Below are positions 1 through 6,888 of a stretch of 8,099 nucleotides of DNA, one piece after another. This DNA comes from CAWBRT01 sp049519595 (GTDB lineage Bacteria; Acidobacteriota; Terriglobia; Terriglobales; Acidobacteriaceae), in NCBI GenBank assembly GCA_049519595.1, contig JBEKQP010000215.1, positions 1 through 8,099 of the forward strand, given 5' to 3'. Both the position numbers and the translations under genes were made by a program. The notes under the pieces were generated by a model. That model did no database searches and was not told the DNA's origin. It saw only the letters and a program-made list of their open reading frames with translations. Positions within the stretch are counted from its first letter, which is position 1, and every line of letters begins with the position of its first letter.

Positions 1-2
1 AG

Positions 3-497
3 TCGCATTTCGTCACATTCACTTGCTATCATCGACTTCCCAATCTCGAGGATGAGAAGCTGCGAAACGTGTTCGTCACAGCATTTGAACAGACCCGTTT
101 ACGATATCGGTTCCACGTATATGGATTTGTAATTATGCCTGAGCACGTTCATCTGCTGATTTCAGAGCCGGAGCGCGGGACAGTTGCCAATGCTATTCAA
201 TCGCTGAAAATATCGTCAGCAATGCGGTCGACCGGATTTCGCAATGACGGCGAACAGCGCTGGCCGCTATGGCAGAAGCGCTATTACGACCGCAACGTCA
301 GAGACTACGACGAGTTCGTCGAGAAGTTGCGATACATTCACCGCAACCCGGTCAAGCGCAGATTGGCGGAGAAGCCAGGAGACTGGCAGTGGAGCAGCTT
401 TCGACACTATTTGACAGGCGAGGACAGTGGTGTGGAAATCGAATCTCAGTGGACAGCCGGCAAGCGAGATGCGAGCGGAACTGACACCCCACATTAA
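3..497 (+). CDS. REP-associated tyrosine transposase (RAYT, Y1/IS200-like), 5' truncated by window edge
   Basis: Single-domain HUH (Y1) transposase of the RAYT group, which in characterised members nicks and joins single-stranded DNA at REP palindromes and is usually a domesticated single-copy gene. The frame is open from base 3, reading SHFVTFTCYHR..., the usual N-terminal strand of the family, so the true start lies left of the window and GTG 69 is only an internal codon. The metal-binding HUH motif is MPEHVHLL, with its two His codons at 144-146 and 150-152. The likely nucleophilic Tyr is in LRYIHRNPVKRRL (codon 333-335), followed by the family signature DWQWSSFRHYL. The visible part is 164 codons; the C-terminus seems complete and ends in TAA (495-497) inside a REP-like hairpin. 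Family assignment is firm; whether the protein is active is not known. Confidence 0.93.
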   Translation, partial: SHFVTFTCYHRLPNLEDEKLRNVFVTAFEQTRLRYRFHVYGFVIMPEHVHLLISEPERGTVANAIQSLKISSAMRSTGFRNDGEQRWPLWQKRYYDRNVRDYDEFVEKLRYIHRNPVKRRLAEKPGDWQWSSFRHYLTGEDSGVEIESQWTAGKRDASGTDTPH

Positions 498-519
498 GGG
501 CTGAAGCCCTAAATGTGGG
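488..519. repeat. REP-like palindrome abutting the RAYT gene
   Basis: Imperfect inverted repeat with arms 488-502 and 505-519, GA loop at 503-504. Fourteen of 15 positions pair; the one mismatch is A496/A511. The core is AGGGCT-GA-AGCCCT, flanked by CCCACATT and AATGTGGG. The stop codon of the transposase gene (495-497) lies within the left arm. Position next to a RAYT gene and the hairpin form suggest this is the REP element recognised by that transposase (inference from the family). It could also end transcription, though no T-tract follows. Confidence 0.8.
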
Positions 520-629
520 CCACCCACGGAGACACTCTGATCGATATGTTCGAAAAACTCGAACTGGGACTGACGCCAAAGCTCACTTATGAGATCGATC
601 AAAAGTTTTTTAATGACTGCAAGAAATAG
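513..629 (+). CDS. Possible short ORF or gene remnant, unrecognised
   Basis: A 38-codon reading frame whose first ATG (513) lies in the right arm of the REP hairpin; a second in-frame ATG is at 546, and the stop is TAG 627-629. The last 27 residues begin MFEKLELGLTPKLTYEID and have protein-like composition, with no low-complexity or reversed-frame character. No Shine-Dalgarno precedes either ATG. It may be the 3' remnant of a gene interrupted by the REP/RAYT unit, or simply chance. I do not recognise a family. Confidence 0.15.
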   Translation: MWATHGDTLIDMFEKLELGLTPKLTYEIDQKFFNDCKK

Positions 630-638
630 CTAAGAACC

Positions 639-660
639 AGCGGAGAGTAGCTCTACCGCT
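639..660 (-). terminator. Candidate terminator hairpin after the TonB receptor gene
   Basis: Immediately after the receptor's stop codon, the minus strand reads AGCGG...CCGCT with a further inner GAG/CTC pairing (645-647 with 651-653). The sequence beyond it (GGTTCTTAGC) has only scattered Ts. Position is right for an intrinsic terminator, but the weak T-tract keeps this tentative. Confidence 0.3.
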
Positions 661-2946
661 CTATTGCGCTCCGCCGAACGTCAGCCTCAGTCCGCCCCTC
701 GCCATCACCGGAGGCCCAAGCTGGACGATCGGCGTGCGGGCAACCTGGTAGCGGCGGTCAAACATATTCTCGGCAGCGCCGTAGACCTCGAGTCCGCGAT
801 GAATCTGATGCGATAGATAGGCGTCGGCCGTGAAGAATCCGTTCAGCGGAAACTGGTTTTGATCATCGTCGAACTGCTTACCCACGTAGCGCGCTTGCAT
901 GGCGAAGGTAAGTATCTTCGGATTGGAGTAGCGTAACTGCGCGGTGCCAACATTCCGCGGCACCTGAGGCACGGTGAGTCCCACCAGCGAAGCGTTGGCC
1001 GGAGAGCTCAGCACCACGGCGGCCGAGTACTGGTACCCCGTCTCGAGGGTGATGGTTTTGGTGATCTTGGTTTGCGCGGAGACATCCACGCCTTGCGAGC
1101 GCGTTCGTCCCAGGTTCTCTCGCACGCGGGTGATCAGTGCGGGTGTTGAGGTGAGCGTTACGTTCGAAACCGGGTCGGTAATGATGTCGTAAAAATAACT
1201 GCCGCGCAGTACCAGTCGATTGCCGATGCGTGAACTCAGTCCGGCTTCGCCGCCAGTGAGCCGCTCCGCCACAAGATTCGGGTTCGCATCCGTCACCACG
1301 TTGCCGACGCGGAAGCTGCGGTACAGCTCATCCAGGCTCGGCGCGCGGAAGGCACGGCCGACGGATGCAAACGCCGTCAGTGTGTCGGTGATGGAATAGC
1401 GTATCGCCGCCCGTGGGTTGAAGGCAGTCTCATTGCGGTCGGGGTAAAGCGTCGATGCGGCCGTTGCGCTGCTCACGATGGGCGTAGTGATTTCGTGTCC
1501 ATTTTCATTGACCCAGTTATCCATGCGCCCGCCAATCGAGAGCAGCAGCTTCGACGTAAGCCGAAGGCGATCCTCGCCGTAAACGCCGATCGTGCGTTGC
1601 GAGCCGCCGTTGTTGAGATTTGCCGTGGGAACCCCAGCCGTATAAGCCAATTCCTGATCGTTGCCACTTACCCACTGCGTGTCCAGACCCGCCAGCAACG
1701 TTTGCCGGCTGCCGGCCGGGCGCGACCATAGCACACTGGAACCCATCTGCGATACCGGTACCGTCTGATAGCGAGTTAGCACTTCGGAGTTCCGGTCGGC
1801 CGAAACCGAGCTGAAGGTTTGCCAAAGGCTCTCGGTTCCGCCAAATAGGCGTACCCCGAAGCTGCCCAGCTTTCGCGAAGAAAAATCGACCCCTGTCCGC
1901 AATTGACGTAGGTCGGCGCTGTTGACCTGAAGGATGGTCCCATTCTGGCGCGCGTCCTGGTAGTAGTTTCCGCCTAAAAAGACGCGTGCGTTGCCGCCGA
2001 AAAGCCGCTCCAGCAGCAGATCCCCGGTCTGGTGTTCGGAGTTCACCACGGTATCGACGGCGCCGCGCTCACTGGCGGCCAGCGGCATGTAGCCGTTGGT
2101 ATTGAAGCCCTCGCCGCCGGCGATAACATTCCATTTGCCCATGCGCACCGCGCCCATGGCCGACCCGATCGGAGTATTGGAGCTTCCGAATGTCGTATCC
2201 GCTGTGAACCATGTTTCGAGCGGATTCTTGCGAATGACATTGATTACACCGCCCATGGCCTCTGAGCCGTAAAGGTCCGACTCGCTTCCTTGCACCACCT
2301 CTATGCGGTCGACGGCAGCACCCACGAACTGTCCCCAATAAACCCATGCGCCGTAGGGATCGGCTGCGGGAATGCCATCTTCCAGCACCAGCGCCCGGCT
2401 GGCGGCGTTGGCGCCCACGCCGCGTAAAGAGACGCCCCCTGTTGTTCCATTTGTGCTCCAACCTGGCGTGCGGCGGAAGAGCTTGAATCCGGGAACCTCG
2501 CGCAAGGTGCCTTCCACGGTCATTGCTCCGCTTGTCTCCAGCTTTTCGCTGTCCACCGTGGCCACATTGGGTTGCGGCGTTTCATCTGCGGCAGTCACGG
2601 TAACGCGTTCTTCCACACGGCTTACTGGTAGAACGATGTCAAGGCCATCGTGCCTCTTCTCCGGATTCCACGGCAGGATAACGCGGGCAAACCCGGGCGC
2701 GGTGACCGTCAGCGTGCCTGAAGTGTCGCTTGCATCTGGAATTACAAACCGGCCCTGAGAATCCGACTGCGCTCGCAGCTTCACATTCCGCAAGGTCAGC
2801 ACAGCCTGCGCACCCGCAATCGGCGCGCCAGAGGAATCGTGCACAGTGCCTTCCAGGGATGAAACAGTTGAAGCGCGCAAGCCGCCTGCACCTAAGACAA
2901 TCAGAACTAGAACACCGAAAAGGTAGCGGAGGGGAACTCGAGGCAT
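661..2946 (-). CDS. TonB-dependent outer-membrane receptor with N-terminal carboxypeptidase-regulatory-like domain
   Basis: Outer-membrane gated channel that imports a scarce ligand (siderophore, cobalamin, sugar or other; not determined) using TonB energy. The 761 residues run in the expected order: a signal peptide (hydrophobic residues about 6-23, likely cut near residue 25, no lipobox Cys); a CarboxypepD_reg/CNA-B-like beta-sandwich at about 30-108 (LEGTVHDSSGAPIAGAQAV...); a TonB-box-like EERVTVTA at about 112-119; a plug domain at about 125-240 with the family motif IEVVQGSESDLYGSEAMGGV; then a 22-strand-type barrel to the C-terminus, with the typical FRAPSLDELYR motif and the late AAENMFDRRYQ strand. 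The length fits BtuB/CirA-sized receptors rather than the roughly 1000-aa Oar-like proteins common in Acidobacteriota. ATG 2946-2944 was chosen because the signal peptide starts there; no good Shine-Dalgarno is seen. Upstream, GATAAT on the minus strand (2967-2972) is a weak -10 candidate. Transcribed divergently from the M20 gene. Confidence 0.93.
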   Translation of the reverse strand: MPRVPLRYLFGVLVLIVLGAGGLRASTVSSLEGTVHDSSGAPIAGAQAVLTLRNVKLRAQSDSQGRFVIPDASDTSGTLTVTAPGFARVILPWNPEKRHDGLDIVLPVSRVEERVTVTAADETPQPNVATVDSEKLETSGAMTVEGTLREVPGFKLFRRTPGWSTNGTTGGVSLRGVGANAASRALVLEDGIPAADPYGAWVYWGQFVGAAVDRIEVVQGSESDLYGSEAMGGVINVIRKNPLETWFTADTTFGSSNTPIGSAMGAVRMGKWNVIAGGEGFNTNGYMPLAASERGAVDTVVNSEHQTGDLLLERLFGGNARVFLGGNYYQDARQNGTILQVNSADLRQLRTGVDFSSRKLGSFGVRLFGGTESLWQTFSSVSADRNSEVLTRYQTVPVSQMGSSVLWSRPAGSRQTLLAGLDTQWVSGNDQELAYTAGVPTANLNNGGSQRTIGVYGEDRLRLTSKLLLSIGGRMDNWVNENGHEITTPIVSSATAASTLYPDRNETAFNPRAAIRYSITDTLTAFASVGRAFRAPSLDELYRSFRVGNVVTDANPNLVAERLTGGEAGLSSRIGNRLVLRGSYFYDIITDPVSNVTLTSTPALITRVRENLGRTRSQGVDVSAQTKITKTITLETGYQYSAAVVLSSPANASLVGLTVPQVPRNVGTAQLRYSNPKILTFAMQARYVGKQFDDDQNQFPLNGFFTADAYLSHQIHRGLEVYGAAENMFDRRYQVARTPIVQLGPPVMARGGLRLTFGGAQ

Positions 2947-3209
2947 TAAGCACCGGTCGTGAACGGATTATCTGGGCCCAATAAACTAAGAGGGCAGAGA
3001 TGCTGTCCAGAGTTGCACGGACGCAGCATGCCAACCGACCACGCTTTCGCCTCCGGGCATTCCCTTCGCTAGCGCGCGGCTTGAGGAGAAAGAGAAAACT
3101 CCGCCTTGTGTAAATCTGGATTAACTTTTCCGGATTGCGCTACCCACAACAGTAAGCGGATACTTTTGACCAGGTCGGTTCAAAGCGCGGCGCAAACGGC
3201 GAGTTATCG

Positions 3210-3217
3210 AAGGAGGT
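3210..3217 (+). promoter_or_regulatory. Strong ribosome binding site setting the M20 start
   Basis: AAGGAGGT, an eight-base match to the anti-Shine-Dalgarno, sits 8 nt upstream of GTG 3226. It decides the start against the far-upstream in-frame codon at 3106, whose preceding sequence lacks such a site. Confidence 0.85.
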
Positions 3218-3225
3218 CGTCACCG

Positions 3226-4365
3226 GTGATTGATCCATTGGAAGCAGCGGTGGTACGCGAAACGACGCAACAGCTCATCAGGATTCCGTCAATCAATCCG
3301 ACCCTTGCGCCCGAGGGCAAAGGTGAATCGGCAATTGCCACATTCGCACGAGGATGGATGCTGGAGCACGGCATGCGAGGCTGGCTCGAAGAGCCCGCGC
3401 CAGGCCGGCCGAATGCGGTTGGCGAAAGCGGTAACGGCCGCGGTCCAACGCTCGTACTGTGTGCTCACCTGGACACCGTGTCCGCCTCTGGAATGACAAT
3501 CCCGCCCTTCGATGGATTTGTCGAGGGCAATCGTGTCTACGGAAGAGGAGCCTTTGACATGAAGGGCAGTGCGGCGGCAGTACTTTGCGCCGCTGCTTCC
3601 GTCGCACGGGACGATGTCAATGGAAAGTTGCTCGTCGCCCTGGTGTCCGATGAGGAGTATGCCAGCATCGGTGCGCAGCACTTCGTCGAGCACCACAAGG
3701 CTGATGCCTGCATCTTGACCGAGGCCAGCGAGGGCAAACTCATTCTGGCGCACAAGGGATTCGTCTGGGTGGAAATCATAACTTCAGGCAAAGCCGCGCA
3801 CGGCAGCCGATGGGACCTTGGAGAAAGCGCGATAGGAAAGATGGGCCGCATCGTTTCCGCCTTCGAAGACTTCGACCGTAATGTCTTGCGCGAGCGTCGG
3901 CACCCGCTGGTCGGGCCCGCGTCGCAGCATTGCGCTCTCATTCAGGGAGGTACCGGGCTTTCGACCTACTCCGAACGCTGTTCGTTGCAAATCGAGCGCC
4001 GTACTTTGCCGGGAGAAAAAACGGAGGACGTGATGGCCGAATTACGCGACGTAATTGCCAAGGCAGGCGAGCGCGCCGAGTTGCGCTGCATCCTGGAACG
4101 TCCTCCCCTGACCTGCGATCGTGACCAGGCCATTGCCGGTTTTGTTCGCGAAGCCGCGCGCAAAGTGACTGGACAACTGCCCGAAGAAGCCGGAGTCGCT
4201 TATTGGATGGATGCCGCCCTATTCGCCGACGCCGGTATTCCAACCGTGAATTACGGCCCAAGCGGCGCCGGCGCCCACGAGGCTGTCGAGTGGGTCGATA
4301 TCGATTCCGTCGTGCAATGCGCCGCCGTGCTGGCGAATGCGGCCAGAATGTTCTTCGCCGGGTAA
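3226..4365 (+). CDS. M20-family zinc metallopeptidase/deacylase (ArgE/DapE/CPG2-like)
   Basis: Cytoplasmic hydrolase of the M20 family, which cleaves amide bonds of N-acyl amino acids, small peptides or related substrates with two zinc ions; the substrate here is not determined. With start GTG 3226 the protein has 379 residues, normal for the family. Visible active-site parts: HLDTV (H81 metal ligand, D83), GRGAFDMKGS (D111 bridging ligand), SDEEY (E143 general base, E144 ligand), TEAS (E166 in the position of the usual Asp/Glu ligand), lid/dimerisation-domain GKAAHGS (H192), ERRTLPGE (R259) and the final GAHEAVEWV (H351 ligand). All key residues are present, so it should be active. The frame stays open upstream to 3106, but that segment (MCKSGLTFPDC...) is basic, does not resemble the family and is best read as leader. 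A weak promoter candidate is TTGCGC 3135-3140 with GATACT 3159-3164 (18-nt spacer). The next gene starts 34 nt after the stop, suggesting an operon. Annotation as ArgE or DapE specifically would be over-reach. Confidence 0.92.
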   Translation: MIDPLEAAVVRETTQQLIRIPSINPTLAPEGKGESAIATFARGWMLEHGMRGWLEEPAPGRPNAVGESGNGRGPTLVLCAHLDTVSASGMTIPPFDGFVEGNRVYGRGAFDMKGSAAAVLCAAASVARDDVNGKLLVALVSDEEYASIGAQHFVEHHKADACILTEASEGKLILAHKGFVWVEIITSGKAAHGSRWDLGESAIGKMGRIVSAFEDFDRNVLRERRHPLVGPASQHCALIQGGTGLSTYSERCSLQIERRTLPGEKTEDVMAELRDVIAKAGERAELRCILERPPLTCDRDQAIAGFVREAARKVTGQLPEEAGVAYWMDAALFADAGIPTVNYGPSGAGAHEAVEWVDIDSVVQCAAVLANAARMFFAG

Positions 4366-4388
4366 AGTCGAGTAGGTGCCGACCACGT

Positions 4389-4394
4389 GGAGGG
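4389..4394 (+). promoter_or_regulatory. Ribosome binding site setting the dioxygenase start
   Basis: GGAGGG lies 5 nt before ATG 4400. The alternative in-frame GTG at 4376 lies only 10 nt after the previous stop and would add eight residues (MPTTWRVN) not expected in the family. Confidence 0.75.
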
Positions 4395-4399
4395 TCAAC

Positions 4400-5182
4400 A
4401 TGCCAGAGCGTATGCCAGCCATTTTCTTCGGACACGGTAATCCGATGAATGCCCTGCTTCGCAACCAATTTTCGGAAGCGTGGGCTGCTATCGGAAGAAA
4501 AATTCCACGTCCCCGAGTCATCCTCTGCATCTCAGCGCACTGGTACATTCCGGATACCGCTGTGACAGTCAGCACTTCTCCGAGAACGATTCATGACTTC
4601 GGCGGGTTTCCGCCGGAACTATACCAAGTGCAGTATCCGGCACCCGGTGACCCGGAGCTTGCTGCGCGCTTGCGGAAACTGCTTGCTCCGTTGCCGGTGA
4701 GATTCGATCAAAGCTGGGGATTGGACCATGGAACGTGGTCCGTGTTGTGCCACGTCTATCCGCGCGCCGACATCCCGGTCGTACAGCTCAGCATCGACGA
4801 GACCCAACCGCCGGCGTTCCATTACGAAATCGGAAAACGTCTTGCTTCCCTGCGCGAGGAGGGTGTTCTCATCGTCGGCAGCGGCAACGTCGTCCACAAT
4901 CTGCACGCGTACGCTTGGGGACAACGCGCAATTGAGCCGTATGAGTGGGCGATCTCCTTCGAGTGGCGGGTACGCGAACTGCTGCTGTCCGGGGAAACGG
5001 CACCACTAGTTGACTACGAAAAAAAACTCGGCAGAGACGCCTTGCTTGCAGCTCCGACACCCGACCATTACCTGCCGCTGCTCTATGTTATTGGCAGCAG
5101 AGCGGCAGCAGAACTCGTTGCGTTTCCGGTTGAGGGCGTGGATGGCGGCTCGATTTCCATGCTTACCGTGCAGATAGGCTGA
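4400..5182 (+). CDS. ygiD: DODA-type extradiol ring-opening dioxygenase-fold protein (YgiD-like)
   Basis: Member of the LigB/DODA superfamily, related to E. coli YgiD (4,5-DOPA extradiol dioxygenase), a cytoplasmic single-metal enzyme that opens catechol rings. The 260 residues from ATG 4400 match the family length. Conserved pieces: FFGHGNPMNAL (H12), ISAHWY (H47), HDFGGFPPELYQVQYPAPG (65-83), WGLDHGTWSVL (H110), GSGNVVHNL (H166) and PTPDHYLPLLYV (H223). The spacing of H12, H47 and H223 fits the three-residue metal site of YgiD, and H110/H166 fit the other conserved pocket histidines. It follows the M20 gene by 34 nt and is probably cotranscribed, but the pairing does not reveal a known pathway. 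Natural substrate in this organism is not determined; the symbol is given by family resemblance only. Confidence 0.9.
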   Translation: MPERMPAIFFGHGNPMNALLRNQFSEAWAAIGRKIPRPRVILCISAHWYIPDTAVTVSTSPRTIHDFGGFPPELYQVQYPAPGDPELAARLRKLLAPLPVRFDQSWGLDHGTWSVLCHVYPRADIPVVQLSIDETQPPAFHYEIGKRLASLREEGVLIVGSGNVVHNLHAYAWGQRAIEPYEWAISFEWRVRELLLSGETAPLVDYEKKLGRDALLAAPTPDHYLPLLYVIGSRAAAELVAFPVEGVDGGSISMLTVQIG

Positions 5183-5533
5183 ACGCGGTTCGACATTGAA
5201 TTAATCTTGATTTTTTACTCCAGATCGAAACGATAACGCGTTTTTTTTTACAAACGGCAGCATCCTTTCCACGAACAGGCGCGTCTATCTGATTACAGAC
5301 TTACACCGGGCGCTTACCACAGATAAAGCAGCCTGCAGATTTGAGCTGCTTCTACAAGCTGTAAGGTCCTTCCAAACGAAGTTACCCTTCACAATCTCCC
5401 AAAATAAACCCCGCGCCCGCGGTGTGTCCGGGACGAGGCGTCGTCTAGCTTGGATTCGAATGTCACTGCGCGCGTCGTTCATCCAGCAAGCTGGCGATTA
5501 TGGTCGCTGCCGCCCTACTGGGATTAGCGGACC
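5183..5533. other. 351-bp intergenic region, no convincing gene
   Basis: Lies between the convergent ends of the dioxygenase gene and the minus-strand membrane-anchored gene. It is richer in A and T at its left end, with a T-run at 5241-5249 after the palindrome AACGCGTT, but no real stem precedes that run. Small inverted repeats are AAGCAGC/GCTGCTT (5326-5332 with 5345-5351, 12-nt loop) and CCGCG-CC-CGCGG (5411-5422). The latter, read on the minus strand, is followed by GGTTTATTTTG and could weakly terminate the leftward gene. A 65-codon minus-strand frame at 5285-5482 has no ribosome binding site and no family-like features, and I leave it out. Confidence 0.5.
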
Positions 5534-6610
5534 CTAGTGATTCTTTGGATGATTGCGTTTACGCTTGAGCGCCGGAGTCTTGGACTGGGGCGATTCCTTT
5601 TGCTGATCGAGCGTAAGCATCGGTTCCGAGAAGAACTTCTTAAGAAATCCCGTGGGAATGCTGGCGCTCAGGATGGCGCGGTCTTTTTCCTGCTGAACCT
5701 TGATGCTCTCGAAGACAGCCTTCACGTCGGGGTCGCTTCCCGACGTGTGCAAGCTGCTCTCGATCGACTTGAACACTTCCAGAAAAGCACTCGCCTGGCT
5801 GGTGAACTGTCGCGCCTGCTGTTCGCCTGCCAACAGGAATTCAATCTTTGCGTGCACCGCGCCCACATATCGAACGGATGCAATCGCCAGGCTGCCGTAA
5901 GGCAGAAGCACCTCAAACCCGCCTGGCAAAGGATATGGACTTGCAGCCCGCGGATCAGCAGGAGCCGGGGGAATCCTGGCGATGGCCCATATCAGACTGG
6001 CGAAGGGCACGTCACGATAATACTGCGCCAATAGCGACGGCCCGCGAACGGGCAGCGCCAGGTGTCTGGAGCGGCCGATCACGCCGCGGATGATCTCTGG
6101 GTCGGTGACGTTGGAGATAGCCACGGTGTCGATGTTCAAGATGGCCACGCGTACGGTTCTGTCCTCAACGGGAACATTAAAAATATCAACGCCGTCGTAG
6201 CTGTCGACTGATTGGCTGATCTTCTTGAGGTAGGCGTTCACCCGCTGATGATCGAAGTGTCCCACCAGCACCTGCGAGAAGTGGTTTTCCCCCGTGCGGC
6301 CATCGACCGGCGTGCCCAGGTGTATGGCAAAGGCAGCTTCCTCGAGATCGCGTTCGAAATCGAAGCCGGTCTGGCGAATAAAGTCCTCGTATTCGGGTTC
6401 GTGCTTGGGAGCTGGTGCGTTGCTGAAGGACGTCAAACGGTGAACACTGCGTAAGTTCAGATAGACGACGCCGTCACATTCCGGCAACAACCGCGCCGCT
6501 TCGGGCGCTGCATGTCGGCGAACCAGCAAGAGAGCGGCGACGGCCAATGCCAACAGCACCAGAACGATGCTGGAGAACAAAAGGCGTTTTGTTCGCGCCA
6601 TCATTGGCAT
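5534..6610 (-). CDS. Membrane-anchored protein of unknown function, 358 aa
   Basis: I do not recognise a named family. Visible: a short basic N-terminus (RTKR), one transmembrane segment at about residues 10-30 with no lipobox Cys, then a large domain predicted to lie outside the cytoplasmic membrane. That domain opens with LLPECDGVVYLNLRSVHRL (41-59), followed by an acidic stretch EPEYEDFIRQTGFDFERDLEE (71-91). Alternating beta-strand-like segments follow (AAFAIHLG, SQVLVGHF, VRVAILNIDTVAISNV), then a Pro-rich stretch PPAPADPRAASPYPLPGG (214-231) and a helical, charged end. The tail is strongly basic (LKRKRNHPKNH). The pattern resembles DUF3352-like substrate-free periplasmic proteins in outline, but this is only an impression. 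ATG 6610 is taken as the start; in-frame ATGs at codons 3 and 4 are equally possible because no good Shine-Dalgarno is seen. A candidate promoter lies at 6670-6678, and the gene is divergent from the tRNA-tuf cluster. Confidence 0.8.
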   Translation of the reverse strand: MPMMARTKRLLFSSIVLVLLALAVAALLLVRRHAAPEAARLLPECDGVVYLNLRSVHRLTSFSNAPAPKHEPEYEDFIRQTGFDFERDLEEAAFAIHLGTPVDGRTGENHFSQVLVGHFDHQRVNAYLKKISQSVDSYDGVDIFNVPVEDRTVRVAILNIDTVAISNVTDPEIIRGVIGRSRHLALPVRGPSLLAQYYRDVPFASLIWAIARIPPAPADPRAASPYPLPGGFEVLLPYGSLAIASVRYVGAVHAKIEFLLAGEQQARQFTSQASAFLEVFKSIESSLHTSGSDPDVKAVFESIKVQQEKDRAILSASIPTGFLKKFFSEPMLTLDQQKESPQSKTPALKRKRNHPKNH

Positions 6611-6618
6611 TTGCGACC

Positions 6619-6637
6619 GCCCGCTTCGTCGGCGGGC
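6619..6637 (-). promoter_or_regulatory. Leader hairpin just before the start of the 358-aa protein gene
   Basis: GCCCGC (6619-6624) pairs perfectly with GCGGGC (6632-6637) around a 7-nt loop. In the minus-strand transcript the stem ends 8 nt before the ATG, right where a Shine-Dalgarno would be, so it may limit translation or simply explain the lack of a clear ribosome binding site. Confidence 0.4.
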
Positions 6638-6669
6638 AGAAATTCAGGTAGAATCATGGCCGAAGCTGA

Positions 6670-6678
6670 ATCATAGCA
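6670..6678 (-). promoter_or_regulatory. Candidate extended -10 promoter for the 358-aa protein gene
   Basis: On the minus strand TGC-TATGAT is an extended -10 (TGn plus a 5/6 match to TATAAT), about 60 nt before the ATG. No good -35 is present (GCTGCG at 17-nt spacing), as is common with extended -10 promoters. The upstream half overlaps the palindrome at 6677-6691. Confidence 0.4.
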
Positions 6679-6691
6679 CCGCTGGGCGGTG
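6677..6691. repeat. Palindrome CACCGC-TGG-GCGGTG overlapping the candidate promoter
   Basis: Perfect 6-bp inverted repeat with a 3-nt centre, lying over the TGn element and the spacer of the minus-strand promoter. Size and position would fit a dimeric repressor site, but nothing else supports a regulator. Confidence 0.35.
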
Positions 6692-6722
6692 ACGCAGCAG
6701 GCGCCAGGCGGACACGTGCGCA

Positions 6723-6770
6723 CTGGCAAGGGGTAGTGGCTCAGTTTCCTGAGCCACTATCTGGCAAGGG
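6723..6770. repeat. Perfect hairpin bracketed by 10-bp direct repeats
   Basis: TAGTGGCTCAG (6734-6744) pairs with CTGAGCCACTA (6749-6759), 11 of 11, around a TTTC loop. It is bracketed by identical CTGGCAAGGG copies at 6723-6732 and 6761-6770. The 28 bp between the repeats are almost wholly palindromic. The arrangement looks like a tiny palindromic insertion with a target-site duplication. It could also be two binding sites around a hairpin. There is no T-tract for a terminator. Confidence 0.8.
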
Positions 6771-6776
6771 TGCAGG

Positions 6777-6805
6777 TTGCGTGCCTGCTTTCAATGTGCT
6801 AAGCT
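6777..6805 (+). promoter_or_regulatory. Candidate promoter of the tRNA-tuf cluster
   Basis: TTGCGT (6777-6782) and TAAGCT (6800-6805) are separated by 17 nt, and TGC directly precedes the -10, making it an extended -10. Transcription would start near 6812 and give a leader of about 77 nt before the first tRNA, to be removed by RNase P. Confidence 0.4.
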
Positions 6806-6888
6806 CTGTTCTTTGTGTGGGCACTAAAGTTTTGGCAGTGTCACGCCCTAAAATTTAGTGTGTGTGCTTGATGTGCGGTTCCAGCATC

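Noticed and set aside
2947..3105. Possible cobalamin riboswitch before the TonB receptor (minus strand has AAGGGAATGCCCGG)
   Set aside because: Only this short core resembles the class; the B12-box (GCCAGGAGACC-like) and the rest of the fold are missing.
3938..4468. 176-codon minus-strand frame across the M20 and dioxygenase genes
   Set aside because: Arg-rich shadow frame antisense to a gene with all M20 catalytic residues.
5226..5250. T-run after AACGCGTT as a terminator of the dioxygenase gene
   Set aside because: No stem of useful length precedes the Ts; the only pairings are ATCG/CGAT and the short palindrome itself.
6832..6854. TTGGCA and TAAAAT as a promoter for tRNA-Thr
   Set aside because: The spacer is only 11 nt, too short for a sigma-70 type promoter; the pair at 6777-6805 has 17 nt.
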